This document shows, piece after piece, positions 26,892 to 35,658 of a stretch of DNA of 64,000 bases. The stretch is taken from contig NZ_JANLNM010000007.1 in the NCBI RefSeq assembly GCF_024701975.1, forward strand, positions 248,001-312,000, in the 5' to 3' direction. Under the pieces are notes generated by a model. It ran no database searches and had not been told where the DNA came from. It worked only from the letters and a program-made list of their open reading frames with translations. Position numbers and translations under genes: made by a program. This DNA comes from Variovorax sp. ZS18.2.2 (GTDB taxonomy: Bacteria; Pseudomonadota; Gammaproteobacteria; Burkholderiales; Burkholderiaceae_C). Positions within the stretch are counted from its first letter, which is position 1. Every line of letters begins with the position of its first letter.

Positions 26892-28007
26892 ATGGATTTC
26901 AATTTCACCGACGACCAGGAACAGCTGCGCGACGCCGTCCGCAAATGGGTCGACAAGGGCTATGACTTCGAGCGCCGCCGCGGCATCGAGGCCAAGGGCG
27001 GCTTCTCGCGCGAGGCGTGGGACGAACTGGCCGAGTTGGGCCTGGGTGGCCTCTACATCGCCGAAGACGACGGCGGCCTGGGCATGGGCCCGGTGGCCGG
27101 CATGGTCGTCATGGAAGAACTGGGCCGCGGCATCGTGCTGGAGCCCTTCGCGCAGACGCTGATCGCCGGCGCGGTGCTCGGCGGCTATGCCGACGCAGGC
27201 ACCAAGGACAACTGGCTGCCGCGCATTGCCGGCGGCCAGGCGATCGTGGTGTTGGCCTACCAGGAGCGCAAGGCCCGCTACCGCCTCGACGTGTGCGAAG
27301 CCCATGCCGCAAAAGCCGGCGACGGCTGGTCCCTGACCGGCGCCAAGAGTGTGGTGCCCGTGGGCGACGAAGCCGATGCGTACCTCGTCCCGGCCAAGGT
27401 GGACGGCAAGATCGCCCTCTTCCTGGTCGAGCGCAGCGCCAGCGGCGTCGAGGCCCGCGGCTACGGCACGCAGGACGGTGGCCGCGCGGCCGAGGTCGTG
27501 TTCGACAAGGCCGACGCCACGCTGGTCACGGCCGATGGCCTGGCCGCGCTGGAATACGCGGTCGACGTCGGCATCGCCGCCACCTGCGCCGAAGCGGTCG
27601 GCGTGATGGACAAGACCGTCGCCCTCACCGTCGACTACATGAACCAGCGCAAACAGTTCGGCGTGACCATCTCCACCTTCCAGGCGCTGCGCCACCGCAT
27701 CGCCGACATGAAGATGCAACTGGAACTCGCGCGCTCGATGAGCTACTACGCGACGCTCAAGCTCAACGCCCCGGCCGAAGAGCGGCGCCAGGCGCTGGCG
27801 CGCGCCAAGTACCAGCTGGGCACGTCGATGCGTTATGTGGCCGCGAACTCGGTGCAGCTGCACGGCGGCATCGGAGTGACCGACGAGTACATCGGCAGCC
27901 ACTACTTCCGCAAGCTCACGCAGCTGGAGATGACCTTCGGGGACACGCTGCATCACTTGAGCGAAGTGTCAGCGCGCATGCAGGACACGGCTGGCGTCTT
28001 CGCCTGA
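26892..28007 (+). CDS. Acyl-CoA dehydrogenase, PimD-like small subunit
   Basis: 371-residue acyl-CoA dehydrogenase fold protein, starting MDFNFTDDQEQLRDAVRKWV. It carries LGLGGLYIAEDDGGLGMG, RKQFGVTISTFQALRHRIADM and QLHGGIGVTDEYIGSHYFRK. The pairing with the preceding gene matches two-subunit (alpha2beta2) dehydrogenases such as PimCD and the actinobacterial FadE heteromers, in which the active site and FAD are shared between subunits. A terminator follows the stop, so the two genes form a closed operon. Confidence 0.9.
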   Translation: MDFNFTDDQEQLRDAVRKWVDKGYDFERRRGIEAKGGFSREAWDELAELGLGGLYIAEDDGGLGMGPVAGMVVMEELGRGIVLEPFAQTLIAGAVLGGYADAGTKDNWLPRIAGGQAIVVLAYQERKARYRLDVCEAHAAKAGDGWSLTGAKSVVPVGDEADAYLVPAKVDGKIALFLVERSASGVEARGYGTQDGGRAAEVVFDKADATLVTADGLAALEYAVDVGIAATCAEAVGVMDKTVALTVDYMNQRKQFGVTISTFQALRHRIADMKMQLELARSMSYYATLKLNAPAEERRQALARAKYQLGTSMRYVAANSVQLHGGIGVTDEYIGSHYFRKLTQLEMTFGDTLHHLSEVSARMQDTAGVFA

Positions 28008-28028
28008 CAGCCGTTTTCTCATAGCATC

Positions 28029-28062
28029 CAACGCCCGCCCGCCTTGCGCCGGCGGGCGTTTT
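28029..28062 (+). terminator. Intrinsic terminator after the acyl-CoA dehydrogenase pair
   Basis: AACGCCCGCC (28030-28039) pairs with GGCGGGCGTT (28051-28060) around an 11-base loop and is followed by TTTTC. Confidence 0.75.
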
Positions 28063-28089
28063 CACTTGGAACCCAGCCAGGACCGCTAC

Positions 28090-29442
28090 ATGCCATCCCG
28101 CCGCATCCTCCTTGCCCTCGGGCTCGTATCGACCGCCATGCTGACCGCCTGCGCCACCGCGCCAACGCCTTCGTACACCGAGCGCCCGCCGATCGTCTTC
28201 ATGCACGGCAACGGCGATTCGGCGGCGCTGTGGCAGACCACGATCTGGCGCTTCGAGTCGAACGGCTGGCCGCGCGACCGGCTCTTTGCGGTCGACCAGC
28301 CGAACCCGGTCGCCCGTGACGACGACGCAGTCGCCCAGCCCGGCCGCAGTTCGACCAAGGATTCGGCCGTCTTCCTGAAGGCCGAGGTCGACAAGGTGCT
28401 CAAGGCGACGGGCGCGAGCAAGGTCGTGCTGATCGGCAACTCGCGCGGCGGCAACACGATCCGCAACTACGTGCAGAACGGCGGAGGTGCGGCGGTGGTG
28501 AGCCATGTGGTGCTGGGCGGCAACCCGGCGCACGGCATCTGGGCGGTGAAGGGCTTTCGCGAGAACAACGAGTTCTCGGGCCTCTCGGGCTTCATGCAGC
28601 AGCTCAATGCGCCCAAGGGTGCGAACGGCGACGAAGTCACGCCCGGCGTGAAGTGGCTCACCCTGCGCTCGGACAACAACGACAAGTACGCGCAGCCCGA
28701 TGGCGTGTGGATCGGCGCGCCCGGCAAGCCGACGAACATCGGCTTCGACGGGCCGGCGCTCAAGGGCGCGACCAATGTCGTGATGCCGCGCGTCGATCAC
28801 CGTGAGACCTCGTTCTCGCCCGCTGCGTTTGCCGCGACGTGGCAGTTCCTGACCGGCGAGGCGCCGCGCAGCACGGCGGTGGCGGTCGAGACGAACATCG
28901 TGCTCGACGGTCGCGCCATCGGCGCGGAGAACCTCTCGCTGAACGGCGCCCAGCTCCGCATCTACGCCGTCGATCCGGCCACGGGCGTGCGGCAGGGCGA
29001 CGCGGTGCACAGCAAGAACATCGGCGCCGACGGCCGTTGGGGGCCTTTCAGCGCGCGCGGCGGCACGGCTTACGAGTTCGTCTTGAGCGCCCCCGGCTAC
29101 GGCACCACCCACATCTACCGCAGCCCCTTCCCGCGCAGCAGCGGCGTCGTGAACCTGCGGCCCGAGCGCATCACGCCCGGCGATGGCAGCGCCAACGTGG
29201 TCGTGGTCTTCACGCGGCCGCGCGGGTACTTCGATGCAGAGCGCGACACCCTGCGCTTCGACGGGCAAAGCCTGCCGGCCGGCGTGCCGCCCAAGGGCTC
29301 GGGCGTGTCGAGCTCCAGGCTGCGCATCGCCGCGAGCGAGCAGCAGCGCGCGGTCGTCGGCGAATTCAATGGCGAACGCATCACCGGCCTGACGTGGCCG
29401 GCGGTGAAGGAGCATGTGACCGTGCTCGAGCTGACTTACTGA
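28090..29442 (+). CDS. Alpha/beta hydrolase lipoprotein
   Basis: About 450 residues from ATG 28090, which follows AGGA by seven bases. The N-terminus is a lipoprotein signal (SRRILLALGLVSTAMLTAC) with lipobox LTAC. The alpha/beta hydrolase part has the oxyanion motif FMHGNGDS and the nucleophile elbow IGNSRGG. A second half from about residue 255 looks beta-rich with no catalytic motif. It may be a surface esterase, lipase or polyester depolymerase (inference). The enoyl-CoA hydratase gene follows after 11 bases, so the two are probably co-transcribed. Confidence 0.82.
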   Translation: MPSRRILLALGLVSTAMLTACATAPTPSYTERPPIVFMHGNGDSAALWQTTIWRFESNGWPRDRLFAVDQPNPVARDDDAVAQPGRSSTKDSAVFLKAEVDKVLKATGASKVVLIGNSRGGNTIRNYVQNGGGAAVVSHVVLGGNPAHGIWAVKGFRENNEFSGLSGFMQQLNAPKGANGDEVTPGVKWLTLRSDNNDKYAQPDGVWIGAPGKPTNIGFDGPALKGATNVVMPRVDHRETSFSPAAFAATWQFLTGEAPRSTAVAVETNIVLDGRAIGAENLSLNGAQLRIYAVDPATGVRQGDAVHSKNIGADGRWGPFSARGGTAYEFVLSAPGYGTTHIYRSPFPRSSGVVNLRPERITPGDGSANVVVVFTRPRGYFDAERDTLRFDGQSLPAGVPPKGSGVSSSRLRIAASEQQRAVVGEFNGERITGLTWPAVKEHVTVLELTY

Positions 29443-29453
29443 GGACAACGGAC

Positions 29454-30242
29454 ATGAGCGACATCAGTTCCCCTTTCGTGCTGAACACACGCGATGCGCG
29501 CGGCGTGGTCACGCTGACGCTGAACCGCCCGGCTTCGTTCAACGCGCTGTCGGAGGGCATGCTCGGCACGCTGGAAACAGCGCTGGGCAACATCGCGGCC
29601 GACGAGACCGTGCGCGCAGTCGTCATCGCGGCCGAGGGCAAGGCCTTCTGTGCGGGGCATGACCTGAAGGAAATGCGCGCGGAACCGTCGCTCGGCTACT
29701 ACCAGCAGCTCTTCGAGCGTTGCGGCGCAATGATGCTGTCGATCCAGCGGCTGCCCGTGCCGGTGATCGCGCGCGTGCACGGCATCGCGACCGCTGCCGG
29801 GTGCCAGCTGGTCGCGGTGTGCGATCTGGCCGTGGCATCGAGCGAGGCGCGCTTTGCGGTCAGCGGGGTGAATGTGGGGCTGTTCTGCGCCACGCCGAGC
29901 GTCACGCTGTCGCGCAACCTCGGCCGCAAGGAAGCCTTCGAGATGCTGGTGACCGGTGAATTCATCAGTGCGCAGGAAGCGCGGGAGAAAGGGCTGGTCA
30001 ATCGAGTGGCGGCGCCCGCCGAACTCGATGCGGCCGTCGAAGCCCTGGTCGCCAGCATCGTCGCCAAGCCCCGCAAGGCGCTGGCGCTCGGCAAGGCCCT
30101 CTTCTATCGTCAGCTGGAAACCGGCATCGAGGCCGCATTGGCCGACGCCAGCCAGACCATGGCCTGCAACATGATGGACGAGAGCGCGCTCGAAGGCGTT
30201 CAGGCGTTCATCGAAAAGCGCCCGCCGGACTGGAAACGCTGA
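29454..30242 (+). CDS. Enoyl-CoA hydratase/isomerase family protein
   Basis: Crotonase-fold protein of 262 residues from ATG 29454, acting on acyl-CoA thioesters in the cytoplasm. LNRPASFNALSEGML, the oxyanion-forming KAFCAGHDLKEM and the second oxyanion region ATAAGCQLVAVCDLAVAS are clear. In the second catalytic region the Glu of classic hydratases is not obvious (VNVGLFCATPSV), which suggests a variant chemistry such as an ECHDC3-like protein. It ends two bases before the convergent HNH gene stop. Confidence 0.88.
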   Translation: MSDISSPFVLNTRDARGVVTLTLNRPASFNALSEGMLGTLETALGNIAADETVRAVVIAAEGKAFCAGHDLKEMRAEPSLGYYQQLFERCGAMMLSIQRLPVPVIARVHGIATAAGCQLVAVCDLAVASSEARFAVSGVNVGLFCATPSVTLSRNLGRKEAFEMLVTGEFISAQEAREKGLVNRVAAPAELDAAVEALVASIVAKPRKALALGKALFYRQLETGIEAALADASQTMACNMMDESALEGVQAFIEKRPPDWKR

Positions 30243-30244
30243 GG

Positions 30245-30805
30245 CTAGACGTCGTGCAGCCGCGAGCTTTGCGGCAGGTGCGCCATGAGGAATTCCATCT
30301 GGTCCGCCAGGATGCGGCGGTTTCGCAGAATGAAATCTTCCCAGAGGCTGGGCACGTAAGGCGCATACAGCAGCGGCATGTTCGCCTGCTCGGGCGTGCG
30401 GCTGCTCTTGCGGTGGTTGCACGGCTTGCAGGCCGTGACCACGTTCATCCAGGTGTCGATGCCCTTCTGGGCAAAGGGAATGATGTGCTCGCGCGTGAGC
30501 TCGTCTTCGTGGAAATGCCCGCCGCAATAGGCGCAGACATTGCGGTCGCGCGAGAACAGCTTGCTGTTGGTCAGGCCCGGGCGCTGGGTGAAGGGATTGA
30601 TGCGCGGCACGCCCTTGGTGCCGATGATGCTGTTGATCGCAATCTGCGACTGCTCGCCCGTGACGGCGTTGTGCCCGCCGCGGAACACCGCCACCTGCGC
30701 GCCCACTTCCCAGCGAACTTCGTCCGCCGCGTAGTGGATCACCGCCTGTTCGAGCGATATCCATGACTGGGGCAGCCCTTGGGCCGACAGCTTCAAGACC
30801 TTCAC
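30245..30805 (-). CDS. HNH endonuclease family protein (GTG start)
   Basis: 186 residues from GTG 30805, which follows a perfect AGGAGG by six bases; the product would start MKVLKLSAQGLPQSWI. The C-terminal part is an HNH module with two CxxC pairs (CAYCGGHF, CKPCNHRK), the histidine in TREHIIPFAQKG and the asparagine in WMNVVTACKPC. Single gene with no methyltransferase or toxin partner beside it, so not an obvious restriction system. Homologues are common housekeeping-like HNH proteins in betaproteobacteria and cyanobacteria. Function unknown. Confidence 0.87.
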   Translation of the reverse strand: MKVLKLSAQGLPQSWISLEQAVIHYAADEVRWEVGAQVAVFRGGHNAVTGEQSQIAINSIIGTKGVPRINPFTQRPGLTNSKLFSRDRNVCAYCGGHFHEDELTREHIIPFAQKGIDTWMNVVTACKPCNHRKSSRTPEQANMPLLYAPYVPSLWEDFILRNRRILADQMEFLMAHLPQSSRLHDV

Positions 30806-30889
30806 ACACGCCTCCTCAAGAAAGTGAGAGAACACGGAAAGACCAGGGACACGGAGCGCATCGGAGACCCACGCCAAGCGACGCACTGC

Positions 30890-30913
30890 GTCACAATATA
30901 CCGGCTTTGTGAC
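30890..30913. promoter_or_regulatory. Perfect 7-base dyad in the HNH-ribF intergenic region
   Basis: GTCACAA (30890-30896), ten bases, TTGTGAC (30907-30913): a perfect inverted repeat midway between the divergent HNH and ribF genes. It is the mirror arrangement of a CRP-like half-site pair and could be an operator for either gene. A TATA-like stretch lies in the spacer. Confidence 0.45.
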
Positions 30914-30972
30914 AAATCGGCCTGATTCGCCCATTTGACGGGCGAAAGGCGCTATCAAAAAGATACTCACCA

Positions 30973-32010
30973 ATGCAGGTTTTCCGCGGCTTCAGGCATC
31001 CGGGCGTCGCCCCGGCCTGCGCCCTCACGATCGGGAATTTCGACGGCGTGCACCGTGGCCATCAGGCCATGCTCGCGCTTTTGCAGACCGAGGCCCGCCA
31101 GCGCGGGCTGCCGAGCTGCGTGCTGACTTTCGAGCCGCACCCGCGCGACTATTTCGCTGCCCTGACCAAAAAGCCCGACCTGGCGCCCGCCCGCATCGGC
31201 ACGCTGCGCGACAAGCTCAGCGAGCTCGCGGCCTGCGGCGTGGCGCAGACCATCGTGCTGCCGTTCGACGGCCGGCTCGCCTCCCAATCGCCCGAGGAAT
31301 TCATCCAGAACGTGCTGGTCGACGGCCTGGGCGCGCGCTATGTGCTTGTGGGCGACGACTTCCGTTTCGGCGCCAAGCGGGCCGGCGACTACGCCATGCT
31401 GGATGCGGCAGGCGACAGGCGCGGCTTCGACGTGGCGCGCATGAACAGCTACGAGGTGCACGGCCTGCGAGTTTCCAGTTCGGCGGTGCGCGAAGCGCTG
31501 GCCGAAGGCCGCATGGCCGACGCCCAGACGCTGCTCGGCCGTCCGTACACGATTTCGGGCCACGTGGTCCACGGCCGCAAGCTCGGCCGCGCGCTGGGCG
31601 CCTCGGCGCCGGGCCAGGACGACGGCTTTCGCACCCTCAACCTGCGCTTCAAGCACTGGAAACCGGCCGCCAGCGGCATCTTCGCGGTGCTGGTACATGG
31701 CCTGGCCGACAAGCCGCTGCCGGGCGTCGCCAACCTCGGCGTGCGCCCCTCGCTGGACGCCAACGACGTCAACGCCGGCCGGGTGCTGCTGGAGACCCAT
31801 TGCCTGGAGTGGCCCTCGCATCTGGGGTCCGAAGGGGCCTACGGTAAAATCGTCCGCGTGGAACTCCTGCACAAACTGCACGACGAATTGCGCTACACCA
31901 GCCTCGAGGCCCTCACTGCGGGCATCGCCAAGGATGGGCGCGACGCACGCGCGTTTTTCGCATCGACCCACGCCGAAACCCACCGCCAGACCACGCGCGA
32001 CCGAATTTAG
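30973..32010 (+). CDS. ribF: Bifunctional riboflavin kinase / FAD synthetase
   Basis: Makes FMN from riboflavin and FAD from FMN. 345 residues. The N-terminal adenylyltransferase has IGNFDGVHRGHQAML and FEPHPRDYF, with VSSSAVREALAEGRM further in. The C-terminal kinase domain starts at GRPYTISGHVVHGRKLGRALG and has the GVRPSLDAN region. Slightly longer than usual because of a short loop (ASAPGQDDGFR) and a hydrophilic C-tail. It precedes ileS and lspA in the order common in proteobacteria. Confidence 0.96.
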   Translation: MQVFRGFRHPGVAPACALTIGNFDGVHRGHQAMLALLQTEARQRGLPSCVLTFEPHPRDYFAALTKKPDLAPARIGTLRDKLSELAACGVAQTIVLPFDGRLASQSPEEFIQNVLVDGLGARYVLVGDDFRFGAKRAGDYAMLDAAGDRRGFDVARMNSYEVHGLRVSSSAVREALAEGRMADAQTLLGRPYTISGHVVHGRKLGRALGASAPGQDDGFRTLNLRFKHWKPAASGIFAVLVHGLADKPLPGVANLGVRPSLDANDVNAGRVLLETHCLEWPSHLGSEGAYGKIVRVELLHKLHDELRYTSLEALTAGIAKDGRDARAFFASTHAETHRQTTRDRI

Positions 32011-32032
32011 CCCTGCACGCCCCGTGCTGCCG

Positions 32033-32113
32033 CCCTTCGACAAGCTCAGGGCGAACGGCTATATCTTCCGCACCGACCGCTCAATGCAGTTCGGGCTGAG
32101 CCTGTCGAAGCCC
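32033..32113. repeat. Inverted intergenic repeat between ribF and ileS
   Basis: The left arm CCCTTCGACAAGCTCAGGGC (from 32033, extending to 32058) and a right arm ending GGGCTGAGCCTGTCGAAGCC (to 32112) are near-perfect inverse complements across about 30 bases. This sequence type (TTCGACAAGCTCAGG and its mirror) is a widespread dispersed element in several proteobacterial and actinobacterial genomes. It can form a long hairpin just before ileS. Confidence 0.7.
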
Positions 32114-32133
32114 CTCTGTTTCGCACTCCCAAC

Positions 32134-34983
32134 ATGTCTGACGCTGCTTCCCCCACCGACTACCGTTCCACGCTGAACCTGCCCGACACCCCCTTCCCGA
32201 TGCGCGGCGACCTGCCCAAGCGCGAACCGGGCTGGGTGAAGGAATGGAACGACGAAGGCCGCTATCACCGCCTGCGGGACGCCCGCCACGGCGCGCCCAA
32301 GTTCATCCTGCACGACGGCCCCCCGTACGCCAACGGCCAGATCCACATGGGCCACGCGGTGAACAAGATCCTCAAGGACATGATCACCAAGGCGCGCCAG
32401 CTCGAAGGCTTCGACGCGCTCTACGTGCCCGGCTGGGACTGCCACGGCCTGCCGATCGAGAACGCCATCGAAAAGCAGTTCGGCCGCAACCTGAGCCGCG
32501 ACGAGATGCAGGCCAAGAGCCGCGCCTTCGCCACCGAGCAGATCGCGCAGCAGATGGTCGATTTCCAGCGCCTGGGCGTGCTGGGCGAATGGGACCATCC
32601 CTACAAGACCATGGATTTCGCCAACGAAGCCGGCGAGCTGCGCGCGTTCAAGCGCGTGATCGAGCGCGGCTTTGTCTACCGGGGCCTGAAGCCCGTGTAC
32701 TGGTGCTTCGACTGCGGCTCGTCGCTGGCTGAGTTCGAAATCGAATACGCCGACAAGAAGAGCCAGACCATCGACGTGGCCTTCAAGGCGCACGAGCGCG
32801 AGAAGGTGCTCAAGGCTTTCGGCACCGACCACACGATCCTGGGCGACATCTTCGCGGTGATCTGGACCACCACCGCGTGGACGATCCCGGCCAACCAGGC
32901 GATCAACCTCAACCCCGAGATCGAGTACTCGCTGGTCGATACCGAGCGCGGCCTGCTGATCCTGGCCAACTCGCTGGTCGAGATGTGCATGACGCGCTAC
33001 GCGCTCGACGGCAAGGTACTGGCCACGGTGAAGGGCGAGGCGCTGGGCGGGCTCGAATTCGAGCATCCGCTGTACGACGTCGATGCTGGCTACAAGCGCC
33101 TGTCGCCCGTGTACCTGGCCGACTACGCCACCGCCACCGACGGCACCGGCCTCGTGCACTCCTCGCCCGCCTACGGCGTGGATGACTTCAACTCCTGCAT
33201 CGCCCACGGCGTGGCGTACGACGACATCCTGAACCCGGTACAGGGCAACGGCAGCTACGCGCCCGACTTCCCGCTCTTCGGCGGCCAGAACATCTGGAAG
33301 GCCGTGCCGGTGATCATCGCCGCGCTGCGCGATGCCAACCGGCTGATGACCACCGAGACCATCACCCACAGCTACCCGCACTGCTGGCGCCACAAGACGC
33401 CGGTGATCTACCGCGCGGCCGCCCAGTGGTTCATCCGCATGGACGAGGGTGAAGGCGTGTTCACCAAGGACAAGGCGCCCAAGACGCTGCGCCAGACCGC
33501 GCTCGATGCCATCGAGCAAACCAGCTTCTACCCCGAGAACGGCAAGGCCCGCCTGCACGACATGATCGCCGGCCGGCCCGACTGGTGCATCAGCCGCCAG
33601 CGCAGCTGGGGCGTGCCGATCCCGTTCTTCCTGCACAAGGATTCGGGCGAGCTGCATCCGCGCACGATGGAAATCCTCGACCAGGCCGCCGACATCGTCG
33701 AGAAGGGCGGCATCGAGGCCTGGAGCCGCGTGACGACCGAGGAGATCCTGGGCGCCGAAGACGCGCCGAGCTACACCAAGAGCACCGACATCCTGGAGGT
33801 GTGGTTCGACTCGGGCTCGACCTTCTATCACGTGCTGCGCGGCACGCACCCGAACGTTCATCACGAAACAGGGCCCGAGGCCGACCTGTACCTCGAAGGC
33901 CATGACCAGCATCGCGGCTGGTTCCACTCGTCGCTCCTGATCGCCTGCGCGCTCGAAGACCGCGCGCCGTACCGCGGCCTGCTCACGCACGGTTTCACGG
34001 TCGATGCCAAGGGCATCAAGATGAGCAAGTCGCTCAAGAACGGCATCGACCCGCAGGAAATCAGCAGCAAGCTGGGCGCGGAAATCATCCGCCTCTGGGT
34101 GGCTGCAAGCGACTATTCGGGGGACATCGCGGGCGACGACAAGATCCTCGCGCGCGTGGTCGACTCGTACCGCCGCATCCGCAACACGCTTCGCTTCCTG
34201 ATGGCCAACACCAGCGACTTCGACATCCAGAAGGATGCGGTGCCGCTCGACCAGCTGCTCGAGATCGACCGCTACGCGCTCGCGCGCGCCTCGCAGTTCC
34301 AGGCCGAAATCCTTGCGCACTACAAGGTGTACGAGTTCCACCCGGTGGTGTCCAAGCTGCAGATCTACTGCTCGGAAGACCTGGGCGGCTTCTACCTCGA
34401 CATCCTGAAGGACCGCCTCTACACGAGCGCACCCGGCTCGCTCGCACGCCGCAGCGCGCAAACGGCGCTCTGGCACATCTCGCAAGCCATGCTGCGCTGG
34501 ATGGCGCCGTTCCTGAGCTTCACGGCCGAGGAAGCGTGGAAGTTCGTGAGCACCGGCAAGCCGGGCGAATCGATCTTCGCGGAGACGTACTGCAAGTTCG
34601 ATGCGCCCGACGAAGCATTGCTCGCCAAGTGGAGCCGCATACGCGAGATCCGCGACGTGGTGAACAAGGACATCGAAGCCGTGCGTGCCGAAGGCAAGGT
34701 CGGCTCGTCGCTGCAGGCCGACCTGCAGCTCACCGCGCCGGCCGACGACTTCGCGCTCCTGAGCACGCTGGGCGACGACCTGAAGTTCGTCTTCATCACC
34801 TCGGCCATCGCGCTGGCGGCGGGCGAAACGCTCGCGACCACCGTGGCGCCGAGCACCGCGCAGAAATGCGAGCGCTGCTGGCACTACCGCGAGGATGTGG
34901 GCCACGACCCGGCGCACCCGACGATCTGCGGCCGTTGCACGAGCAACCTGTTCGGCGCCGGCGAATCGCGGAGCTTTGCCTGA
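32134..34983 (+). CDS. ileS: Isoleucine--tRNA ligase
   Basis: Class I synthetase charging tRNA-Ile with editing of valine. 949 residues, full length. HIGH-type motif HMGH in YANGQIHMGHAVNKILKD, the editing domain (around WTTTAWTIPANQAIN), KMSKS in GIKMSKSLKNG, and the C-terminal zinc cluster CERCWHYRED ... CGRC are all present. The last base of its stop is the first base of lspA, so translation is coupled. Confidence 0.97.
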   Translation: MSDAASPTDYRSTLNLPDTPFPMRGDLPKREPGWVKEWNDEGRYHRLRDARHGAPKFILHDGPPYANGQIHMGHAVNKILKDMITKARQLEGFDALYVPGWDCHGLPIENAIEKQFGRNLSRDEMQAKSRAFATEQIAQQMVDFQRLGVLGEWDHPYKTMDFANEAGELRAFKRVIERGFVYRGLKPVYWCFDCGSSLAEFEIEYADKKSQTIDVAFKAHEREKVLKAFGTDHTILGDIFAVIWTTTAWTIPANQAINLNPEIEYSLVDTERGLLILANSLVEMCMTRYALDGKVLATVKGEALGGLEFEHPLYDVDAGYKRLSPVYLADYATATDGTGLVHSSPAYGVDDFNSCIAHGVAYDDILNPVQGNGSYAPDFPLFGGQNIWKAVPVIIAALRDANRLMTTETITHSYPHCWRHKTPVIYRAAAQWFIRMDEGEGVFTKDKAPKTLRQTALDAIEQTSFYPENGKARLHDMIAGRPDWCISRQRSWGVPIPFFLHKDSGELHPRTMEILDQAADIVEKGGIEAWSRVTTEEILGAEDAPSYTKSTDILEVWFDSGSTFYHVLRGTHPNVHHETGPEADLYLEGHDQHRGWFHSSLLIACALEDRAPYRGLLTHGFTVDAKGIKMSKSLKNGIDPQEISSKLGAEIIRLWVAASDYSGDIAGDDKILARVVDSYRRIRNTLRFLMANTSDFDIQKDAVPLDQLLEIDRYALARASQFQAEILAHYKVYEFHPVVSKLQIYCSEDLGGFYLDILKDRLYTSAPGSLARRSAQTALWHISQAMLRWMAPFLSFTAEEAWKFVSTGKPGESIFAETYCKFDAPDEALLAKWSRIREIRDVVNKDIEAVRAEGKVGSSLQADLQLTAPADDFALLSTLGDDLKFVFITSAIALAAGETLATTVAPSTAQKCERCWHYREDVGHDPAHPTICGRCTSNLFGAGESRSFA

Positions 34984-35501
34984 TGGCCACGACACGCTCC
35001 GCATCGGCATCGCGTTCGCGCGGTGGCAGCCTGGGCATCTGGCCCTGGCTCGGGCTGGCGGTGATCATCGTGATCATCGACCAGTTCACCAAGACGCTGA
35101 TCCTGGGCTACTACAAGCTCGGCGACGCGACCTACGTGACGAGCTTCTTCAACGTCGTGCGGGCGCACAACACGGGCGCGGCTTTCTCGTTCCTGGCCGA
35201 TCACTCGGGCTGGCAGCGCTGGTTCTTCACGGCCATCGGCGTGGGCGCGGCGGTGTTCATCGTCTGGATGCTGAAGTCGCACGCGGGGCAGAAGCTCTTT
35301 TCGTTCGCAATGGCCTGCATCCTGGGCGGCGCGATCGGCAACGTGGTCGACCGGATGATGCACGGCTACGTCGTCGACTTCCTGAGCTTCCACGCGGGCA
35401 ACTGGTACTTTCCGGCGTTCAATGCGGCGGACAGCGCGATCACGCTCGGGGCCATCTGCCTGATCGTGGACGAGATCCGGCGGGTTCGCCGGGGCAAATA
35501 G
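34983..35501 (+). CDS. lspA: Lipoprotein signal peptidase II
   Basis: Inner-membrane aspartyl protease that removes signal peptides from prolipoproteins. 172 residues, four membrane helices. The first conserved Asp region is VIIIDQFTK, the catalytic aspartates are in GGAIGNVVDRMMHGYVVDF and PAFNAADSAITLGA. Start ATG 34983 overlaps the ileS stop (TGATG). A terminator follows. Confidence 0.96.
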   Translation: MATTRSASASRSRGGSLGIWPWLGLAVIIVIIDQFTKTLILGYYKLGDATYVTSFFNVVRAHNTGAAFSFLADHSGWQRWFFTAIGVGAAVFIVWMLKSHAGQKLFSFAMACILGGAIGNVVDRMMHGYVVDFLSFHAGNWYFPAFNAADSAITLGAICLIVDEIRRVRRGK

Positions 35502-35518
35502 CGCCAGTCAAGCAAGTA

Positions 35519-35548
35519 ACTCAAGGGCCTTCGGGCCCTTTTTCTTTG
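35519..35548 (+). terminator. Intrinsic terminator of ileS-lspA
   Basis: AAGGGCC (35523-35529), loop TTCG, GGCCCTT (35534-35540), then TTTCTTT. Typical stable tetraloop hairpin with a T tail. Confidence 0.88.
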
Positions 35549-35630
35549 GCCGCTGCGCCCTCGCCGGCAGGCCGAGGGTTTCTCCCCGCTTTCAGGCGAT
35601 GTCATGATGAAGTCATACTGCCGCGGTCCA

Positions 35631-35646
35631 ATGTAATCGATTACAT
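35631..35646. promoter_or_regulatory. LacI-family operator (perfect 16-bp palindrome)
   Basis: ATGTAATCGATTACAT is a perfect palindrome with a central CG, the form typical of LacI-family operators. It ends 12 bases before the start codon of the LacI-type gene, so it most likely mediates autoregulation of that gene and of the transporter genes behind it. Confidence 0.8.
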
Positions 35647-35658
35647 GAACACCGCACG

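Noticed and set aside
32059..35010. Long antisense open frame over ileS
   Set aside because: The plus-strand frame encodes a full IleS with every motif. Long open antisense frames are expected at this GC content, and the antisense protein shows no family motifs.
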